A DNA stretch of 9,590 nucleotides from assembly GCA_900772695.1 (NCBI GenBank), contig CAAGRO010000224.1:1-9590 (forward strand). The letters are read 5' to 3'. The notes under the pieces were generated by a model. The model saw only the letters and a program-made list of their open reading frames with translations, did no database searches and was not told the origin of the DNA. The position numbers were made by a program, and so were the translations under genes. Below, in pieces: positions 5,102 to 9,590 of the stretch. How positions within the stretch are numbered: the stretch's first letter is position 1; the number at the start of each line of letters is the position of its first letter. Source of the DNA: an uncultured Oribacterium sp. Lineage in GTDB: Bacteria; Bacillota; Clostridia; Lachnospirales; Lachnospiraceae.

Positions 5102-6568
5102 ATGAACGAACATACTGAACGAACGAAAATATCTGAGAGAGCAGGTCTGACGGGAATCGTATGCAACCTGCTCCTTTTTGTATTCAAAATTTCCATCGGC
5201 ATCATCATCAACTCCGTGTCGATCATGGCCGATGGCTTCAACAACCTCTCCGACGCCGGCAGCTCCGTGATCTCGGTGGTCGGCTCGAAGATGGCCGGAA
5301 AGAAAGCCGATGAGGACCATCCCTTCGGGCACGGGCGCATCGAGTACATCGCGGCCTTCGTCGTCTCGATCCTGGTGCTGAACGTCGGCCTCAGCTCCCT
5401 GCAGGATTCCTTCCGGAAGATCCTGCATCCGGAAACAATGCACTACAGCATCTATGCCGTCGTGATCCTGCTGGTGTCCATGCAGGTAAAGCTCGGCCTC
5501 GCGCTGTTCTACCGTCGCGTCGCAGAAAAAATCGACTCGAATATCTACCGTGCGTCGAGCCAGGATGCCTTCATGGATATCCTGACGACGGCGACGACCT
5601 TCGCGTCCCTTCTGATTTTCCATTTCTTCGACCGGAACATCGATGCCTATGTCGGCCTCCTCGTCTCCCTGATCGTCCTCTGGAACGGTGTCGGCATCGC
5701 GCGGGAGACCCTGGCACCACTGATCGGCGATTCCATCGATCCGGAGCTCTTTTACACCATCATCGATTTCGTCGAGCGCTATCCGGGCATCCTGGGAAGC
5801 CATGACCTGATCGTCCATAACTACGGCCCGAACCAGTACATGGCCACCATTCACGCCGAGGTGGACGGCCGCAGCGACATCGAAAGTGCCCACGACCTTG
5901 TCGACCGGATCGAGCACGACTGCGAAACACAGCTCGGCGTCCACCTGGTGATCCACATGGACCCGATCCATAACGACGACGAAACCCGTTTCTACAGGGC
6001 GCTGCTGGCGAACATCCTGGCCGAGCTCTCCCCGGAGAGCAGCTTCCACGATTTTCGCATCCGGCACGCCTCCGACGTCGCGCAGCTGACGAAAGAGAAG
6101 CATGCGAAGCACAGCTTCGTCGCAGCCGGCAACGGTGCGCAGACGCAGAAGCTCATCTATCTGGTGTTCGATCTCATCACACCATGGAACCTAACGAAGG
6201 ACGAGGAGAATCAGCTCCTGCACGGCATCCAGAACCGGATGCAGATCGAGAATCCGGATGTGCGCTGCATCATCCAGCTCGATAAGCCGTACATGCACAC
6301 TCACTCCGCCGAGGAGGATGCCGAAGCACGGGCACGTGCCACCGAGGACCTGGAACACGCAGAGCAGCCGGCAGATACAGGCACAACCACTTCGACAGAA
6401 GCGGTGCAGGCGCGGTTCGACCGTGTGCCTGGCCTGGAGAACACAGAAAAAAAGCCGTCCGATGCCGTCGACACAGCAGACGCAGACGAAGTCCAGCCAC
6501 ATTCTGGCCGCACTGCAGACACAGACGAAACGAAGACAGTTCCATACAACAGCGTAGAAGGAGAGTAA
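5102..6568 (+). CDS. Cation diffusion facilitator transporter, probably Mn2+ efflux (MntE-like)
   Basis: A 488-residue membrane transporter from this start. CDF proteins export divalent metal ions in exchange for protons and work as dimers. Residues about 14-210 are the membrane domain with six helices. The TM2 site reads N47-x-x-x-D51 (within N-N-L-S-D) and the TM5 site D155-x-x-x-D159 (D-A-F-M-D). An Asn/Asp set without His is typical of manganese exporters such as MntE, whereas zinc exporters usually have a His. D-H-P-F-G-H-G-R-I-E-Y at 72-82 is the usual loop motif. Residues about 211-290 form the cytosolic metal-binding domain, followed by a further segment to about 400 and an acidic, Thr-rich disordered tail (403-488) that is unusual in length. 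The ATG at 5102 is chosen for its AGAGG (5092-5096). GTG at 5039 and ATG at 5069 are in frame but lack a good ribosome binding site. The next gene starts 3 bases after its stop. Confidence 0.88.
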   Translation: MNEHTERTKISERAGLTGIVCNLLLFVFKISIGIIINSVSIMADGFNNLSDAGSSVISVVGSKMAGKKADEDHPFGHGRIEYIAAFVVSILVLNVGLSSLQDSFRKILHPETMHYSIYAVVILLVSMQVKLGLALFYRRVAEKIDSNIYRASSQDAFMDILTTATTFASLLIFHFFDRNIDAYVGLLVSLIVLWNGVGIARETLAPLIGDSIDPELFYTIIDFVERYPGILGSHDLIVHNYGPNQYMATIHAEVDGRSDIESAHDLVDRIEHDCETQLGVHLVIHMDPIHNDDETRFYRALLANILAELSPESSFHDFRIRHASDVAQLTKEKHAKHSFVAAGNGAQTQKLIYLVFDLITPWNLTKDEENQLLHGIQNRMQIENPDVRCIIQLDKPYMHTHSAEEDAEARARATEDLEHAEQPADTGTTTSTEAVQARFDRVPGLENTEKKPSDAVDTADADEVQPHSGRTADTDETKTVPYNSVEGE

Positions 6569-6571
6569 GAC

Positions 6572-7303
6572 ATGTACGAATTTAACGAGCGGGTCCGCTA
6601 TTCGGAGACGGACGAGCATGAGCAGGCGACGATCCTTTCGGTCGTCAACTACCTGCAGGACTGCAGCACCTTCCACTCGACGGAGGTCGGACTGACGGTC
6701 GATTATCTGCGGGAGATGAAACGGGCATGGCTGCTCAGCTACTGGGACATCTACATCGAGCGCATGCCGAAGCTCTGCGAGCGTCTCACGATCGGCACCT
6801 GTCCGCACGCCTTCCGCGGCGTGCTGGCACACCGTAACTTCTGGATCAAGGATGAAGCCGGCGCCTATATCCTGCGCGCCGACAGCCTCTGGTTCTGCTA
6901 TGACACGGAGCGCATGCGCCCGGCGAAGATCACGGAGGACATGCTGACACCGTTCGGCGAGATGCGCGACGTGCTCGAGCTCCCGGCCAGCGAGCGGAAA
7001 ATCACGGAGCCGGAGGCGCTCACGGAAGCCGCACCGATCCTCGTGCAGCCGCATCACATCGACAGTAATCACCACGTCAACAACGCGCAGTACATCGCCA
7101 TCGCCGACGAGGTGCTCACCGAAGCCGCCGGTGGGAAGGAGCGCTTCCGTGCTGGTCGCATCCGCGCAGAGTATCGGAAGGCGGCCGTGCTCGGGGATAC
7201 AATGCTTCCGAAATATGGATCGTCACCAGACGGCGGGCTGATCGTCAGCCTCCAGAGCCCTGCCGGCGAGGTCTACTGCAACGTGGAGTTTATCCGCAAC
7301 TGA
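6572..7303 (+). CDS. Acyl-ACP thioesterase-like double-hotdog protein
   Basis: A 243-residue soluble protein resembling the bacterial acyl-ACP thioesterase family (FatA/FatB type), which hydrolyses the thioester of acyl-acyl-carrier proteins to release free fatty acids. It has two hotdog units. The first is about 1-130, with V-R-Y-S-E-T-D near the N-terminus and the helix region N-Y-L-Q-D-C. The second is about 150-243, with H-I-D-S-N-H-H-V-N-N at 162-171; the H-V-N-N part matches the catalytic Asn/His region of the plant enzymes. AAGGAG (6558-6563) overlaps the end of the cation exporter gene, and the ATG comes 3 bases after that stop, so the two are very likely cotranscribed and translationally coupled. 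Why a metal exporter and a thioesterase are paired is not clear. Another hotdog thioesterase with a different acyl substrate is possible. Confidence 0.82.
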   Translation: MYEFNERVRYSETDEHEQATILSVVNYLQDCSTFHSTEVGLTVDYLREMKRAWLLSYWDIYIERMPKLCERLTIGTCPHAFRGVLAHRNFWIKDEAGAYILRADSLWFCYDTERMRPAKITEDMLTPFGEMRDVLELPASERKITEPEALTEAAPILVQPHHIDSNHHVNNAQYIAIADEVLTEAAGGKERFRAGRIRAEYRKAAVLGDTMLPKYGSSPDGGLIVSLQSPAGEVYCNVEFIRN

Positions 7304-7389
7304 ACGAGCGGAGTGCCGATGGAGACAGCGGCGAAAGCAGGCAGCGGGCGACCAGCCTGAACGAAGGGCCCACCGATGGAGACATTGGC
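7301..7389 (+). repeat. Imperfect direct repeat after the thioesterase gene
   Basis: Two 32-base units (7301-7332 and 7358-7389) match at 24 of 32 positions by eye; the best shared block is ccgatggagaca. The first unit begins with the stop codon of the thioesterase gene. The 161-base gap to the next gene holds no gene, clear promoter or terminator that I can support. Confidence 0.5.
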
Positions 7390-7464
7390 CTGAAATACAG
7401 TATGGAATAGGGCAGTACCGCGGCGTGCGGGCAGCCTGTAAGGAATAGAAAGAAGAGGAAAAAG

Positions 7465-8115
7465 ATGATTGAATTAGGAAAGATCCAGACACTGAAGATC
7501 GCGCGCGAGAAGGACTTCGGTGTGTATCTCGCAGACAGCGAGGGCGCATCGGTGCTGCTTCCGAAGAAGCAGGTGCCGGCAGGGAAGACGATCGGAGATG
7601 AGCTCTCCGTATTCGTGTACAAGGATTCGAGTGACCGTCTGATCGCGACGACCCGGAAGCCGCTTATGCAGGTCGGCGAGATCGCGAAGGTGCTCGTAAA
7701 GGACGTGACGAAGATCGGTGCGTTCGTGGACATCGGACTCGAGCGTGATGTGCTTCTGCCATACCACGAGATGCGCTACGAGATCAAGGCCGGCGATCAG
7801 GTTGAGGTCTATCTGTACGTCGATCACAGCCAGCGTCTCGCCGCCACGATGTATACAAAGAAGCACGAGGAGGCGACGCTTATACAGAATGATCAAATTA
7901 AGACCTATCATTATGAGCGAAATGCCGATGAGGTCCTGGCGATCCTGACGGAAAAGTTCGAAGGGCATGTACCTTACACCGACAAAACTGTTCAACCTGA
8001 CGAAATTATGCGGGATTTCGGTATGTCGAAGGCCGCTTTCAAGCGTGCAGTGGGCAAATTGCTGAAAGAAGGAAGAATTAAAATCACGAAGACCTCGATC
8101 TTTTGTGTATATTGA
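7465..8115 (+). CDS. CvfB/YitL-like S1-domain RNA-binding protein, short form
   Basis: A 216-residue protein related to CvfB, an RNA-binding regulator of virulence and metabolism genes in Gram-positive bacteria. Residues about 3-65 and 68-130 are two S1-type OB folds; V-G-E-I-A-K-V at 70-76 and G-A-F-V-D-I-G at 85-91 are the clearest S1 signatures. Residues about 152-216 are the C-terminal winged helix, with Y-T-D-K-T-V-Q-P-D-E-I and F-G-M-S-K-A-A-F-K-R-A-V-G-K-L. Full-length CvfB relatives are near 280-300 residues and carry a third S1 domain before the winged helix; here that domain is absent. The reading frame is intact. Codon use changes near 7880, where AT-richer codons begin. The ribosome binding site is GAGG at 7455-7458. 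No promoter or terminator of its own is obvious, so it may be read from upstream. Confidence 0.8.
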   Translation: MIELGKIQTLKIAREKDFGVYLADSEGASVLLPKKQVPAGKTIGDELSVFVYKDSSDRLIATTRKPLMQVGEIAKVLVKDVTKIGAFVDIGLERDVLLPYHEMRYEIKAGDQVEVYLYVDHSQRLAATMYTKKHEEATLIQNDQIKTYHYERNADEVLAILTEKFEGHVPYTDKTVQPDEIMRDFGMSKAAFKRAVGKLLKEGRIKITKTSIFCVY

Positions 8116-8119
8116 CTTT

Positions 8120-8149
8120 TTTATAAATCCGCTCGACAGTTTGTATAAA
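8120..8149 (+). promoter_or_regulatory. Candidate promoter of the sugar ABC ATPase gene
   Basis: TATAAA at 8144-8149 is a good -10 box. The best -35 candidate is TTTATA at 8120-8125 (4 of 6, 18-base spacer). A TTGACT over the upstream stop codon (8112-8117) has no -10 box at the right distance. A leader of about 125 bases would follow. Confidence 0.4.
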
Positions 8150-8279
8150 ATCGACCGGTCTTTTCTAGGAACAAATGCCGTTGAGAAAAAATCTCCGCGA
8201 GAGTACGATGAGTACAGTTGAAAAAGGCCTGGGGAACCTGATCACTAAACGTTTGTGCCCTATAGGAGAAGAAAAAATT

Positions 8280-9392
8280 ATGGCAAGTGTTGAGCTTAAA
8301 AATGTAACCAAGAAGTATCCGAACGGCTTCGTCGCTGTTAAGGATTTCAACCTCGATATCAAGGATAAGGAATTCATCATCTTCGTCGGACCATCCGGCT
8401 GTGGTAAGTCAACCACCCTTCGAATGGTCGCAGGTCTCGAGGATATCTCGAGCGGTGATCTGATCATCGATGGCAAGAGAGTAAATGATGTTGAGCCGAA
8501 GGACAGAGATATCGCGATGGTATTCCAGAACTACGCTCTGTATCCTCATATGACCGTATATGACAACATGGCATTCGGTCTGAAGCTTCGTAAGGTTCCG
8601 AAGGCAGAGATCGATCAGAAGGTGCATGAGGCTGCGAGAATCCTCGACCTCGAGCATCTCCTCGACAGAAAGCCGAAGGCTCTTTCCGGTGGACAGAGAC
8701 AGCGTGTAGCGATGGGCCGTGCGATCGTTCGTAGACCGAAGGTATTCCTCATGGATGAGCCGCTTTCCAACCTCGATGCGAAGCTGAGAGCACAGATGCG
8801 TGTAGAGATCGCAAAGCTCCACAAGTCCCTCGAGACCACCATCATCTACGTAACACATGACCAGACCGAGGCGATGACACTGGGTACCAGAATCGTCGTT
8901 ATGAAGGATGGTATCATCCAGCAGGTAGATACACCGGAGAACCTTTACGATACACCATGCAACAAGTTCGTTGCAGGTTTCATCGGATCTCCGCAGATGA
9001 ACATGATCGATGCAGAGTGCAAGGCAGACGGCAATGACGTCACCCTTACCTTCGCAGGTCACACCATCACCCTCGATGCTACCAAGGCTGCCAAGCTGAA
9101 GGACGGCGGATATATCGGAAAGACCGTCATCTTGGGCATCCGTCCGGAGCATCTGCACGATGAGGCTGATTTCGTAGCCGCTCACCCGAAGCAGACCGTT
9201 ACTGCTGAGATCAAGGTATATGAGATGCTCGGTGCAGAGACCCTTCTCTACTTCGACCTCGCAGAAGCAGGCTGGGTTGCAAGAGTAAATCCGAAGACCG
9301 CTGCTCGTACCGGTTCTACCGTTACCTTCGCACTCGATGAGGCGAAGATCCACGTTTTCGATAAGGAAACAGAGCAGACCATCACAAACTAA
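8280..9392 (+). CDS. msmK: Carbohydrate ABC transporter ATP-binding protein (MsmX/UgpC type)
   Basis: A 370-residue ATPase that powers import of oligosaccharides or related solutes. In Gram-positive bacteria one MsmX/MsmK protein often serves several separate permeases, which fits the absence of permease or binding-protein genes here. Motifs: Walker A G-P-S-G-C-G-K-S-T at 37-45, Q-loop Gln83, signature L-S-G-G-Q at 135-139, Walker B with D159 and E160, D-loop S-N-L-D-A at 163-167, switch His193. Residues from about 237 form the TOBE/OB regulatory domain with G-I-R-P-E-H near 300. The ATG at 8280 follows AGGAG (8264-8268) with 11 bases between, and M-A-S-V-E-L fits the family N-terminus. An in-frame ATG at 8175 with a weaker AGGA would add 35 residues unlike the family. 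Arg codons are almost only AGA and CGT, unlike neighbouring genes, which suggests high expression. Confidence 0.93.
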   Translation: MASVELKNVTKKYPNGFVAVKDFNLDIKDKEFIIFVGPSGCGKSTTLRMVAGLEDISSGDLIIDGKRVNDVEPKDRDIAMVFQNYALYPHMTVYDNMAFGLKLRKVPKAEIDQKVHEAARILDLEHLLDRKPKALSGGQRQRVAMGRAIVRRPKVFLMDEPLSNLDAKLRAQMRVEIAKLHKSLETTIIYVTHDQTEAMTLGTRIVVMKDGIIQQVDTPENLYDTPCNKFVAGFIGSPQMNMIDAECKADGNDVTLTFAGHTITLDATKAAKLKDGGYIGKTVILGIRPEHLHDEADFVAAHPKQTVTAEIKVYEMLGAETLLYFDLAEAGWVARVNPKTAARTGSTVTFALDEAKIHVFDKETEQTITN

Positions 9393-9406
9393 TCAGAATC
9401 AAAGCG

Positions 9407-9438
9407 CACCCGGTGGGAGATCCACCGGGTGTTTTTTT
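9407..9438 (+). terminator. Rho-independent terminator after the ABC ATPase gene
   Basis: A perfect 10-bp GC-rich stem (cacccggtgg at 9407-9416 with ccaccgggtg at 9422-9431), a 5-nt loop and a run of seven T (9432-9438). It starts 15 bases after the stop codon. Confidence 0.97.
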
Positions 9439-9456
9439 AGTTAATCGTATCATTTT

Positions 9457-9590
9457 ATGCAGATATGCATGAAAAAAAGGACGAAAAATGAGTAACAGTT
9501 CAGCCAACCCCTTAACTCACTGAGGGAGTTTGAGGCTGCTCCTCATTCGCCCACCCCATGGAGTTCAGTGGGTGTTTGTGCGTTTCGATC
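9457..9590. other. Unassigned hairpin-rich sequence at the window end
   Basis: No gene is established. Visible structures are atgca/tgcat around gata (about 9457-9470), cagcc/ggctg (9501-9505 and 9534-9538) enclosing aactc/gagtt (9514-9518 and 9526-9530), and cccac/gtggg (9550-9554 and 9568-9572) followed by T-rich sequence. An 11-codon frame starts at 9488 after aaagga and stops at 9521-9523. It may be a leader RNA of a gene beyond the window or the end of a small mobile element. I cannot decide which. Confidence 0.35.

Noticed and set aside
5087..6112. Long open frame on the - strand opposite the cation exporter (341 codons)
   Set aside because: It is a composition-driven shadow; the + strand carries the CDF metal sites. 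The same reasoning rejects the - strand frames at 6191-7075 and 8409-9353.
8175..8279. 35-codon N-terminal extension of the sugar ABC ATPase
   Set aside because: There is an in-frame ATG with AGGA, but the extension does not resemble the family and the ATG at 8280 has a full AGGAG and a typical N-terminus. It stays a minor possibility.
1..9590. CRISPR array, prophage, toxin-antitoxin or defence system
   Set aside because: No regularly spaced repeats, nucleases, integrases, phage genes or toxin-antitoxin pairs are seen. The genes are housekeeping and stress functions.

Overview
The window is a stretch of ordinary chromosome from what looks like an anaerobic Gram-positive bacterium of the Clostridia, most likely Lachnospiraceae-like and fairly GC-rich. 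The reasons are strong AGGAG-type ribosome binding sites, consensus sigma-A type promoters, an orphan MsmX/UgpC-type sugar ABC ATPase, a CvfB-like protein, a zinc-ribbon MscL, an ApbE lipoprotein, and a tRNA gene without an encoded CCA. The family assignment is an inference from these features. All recognisable genes lie on the + strand.

Layout. Positions 1-500 hold a thioredoxin gene, an imperfect 60-bp tandem duplication of its 3' end, and a terminator. Positions 530-1638 hold a GNAT-type acetyltransferase domain fused through a low-complexity linker to a four-helix membrane domain. A consensus promoter overlaps the stop codon of that gene and opens a structured leader of about 210 nt in front of an ApbE lipoprotein (TTG start, 1881-2990). 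A GC hairpin and an AT-rich UP-like tract then precede a strong promoter, a tRNA-Gln(CUG) gene (3106-3177) and its terminator. Next come a secreted protein with its own promoter (3351-4175) and MscL with a C-terminal zinc ribbon (4331-4810). A long inverted repeat at 4924-4968 looks like the mscL terminator and also contains the spacer and -10 box of the next promoter. That promoter probably drives a two-gene unit: a CDF-family cation (probably Mn2+) exporter (5102-6568) and, 3 nt later, an acyl-ACP thioesterase-like protein (6572-7303). A short CvfB/YitL-like RNA-binding protein (7465-8115) follows, then the sugar ABC transporter ATPase (8280-9392) with a clear terminator. The last 150 bases hold unexplained hairpin-forming sequence.

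The genes do not form one pathway. They are housekeeping and stress functions: thiol redox, osmotic release valve, metal export, lipid or acyl hydrolysis, extracytoplasmic flavinylation, and carbohydrate import energy. I see no CRISPR array, no complete mobile element, and no clear sign of a new multigene system. The points worth a second look are unusual domain architectures (GNAT plus membrane domain, shortened CvfB, MscL zinc ribbon, CDF tail), the leader upstream of apbE, the promoter inside a terminator-like hairpin, and the trx 3'-end duplication.
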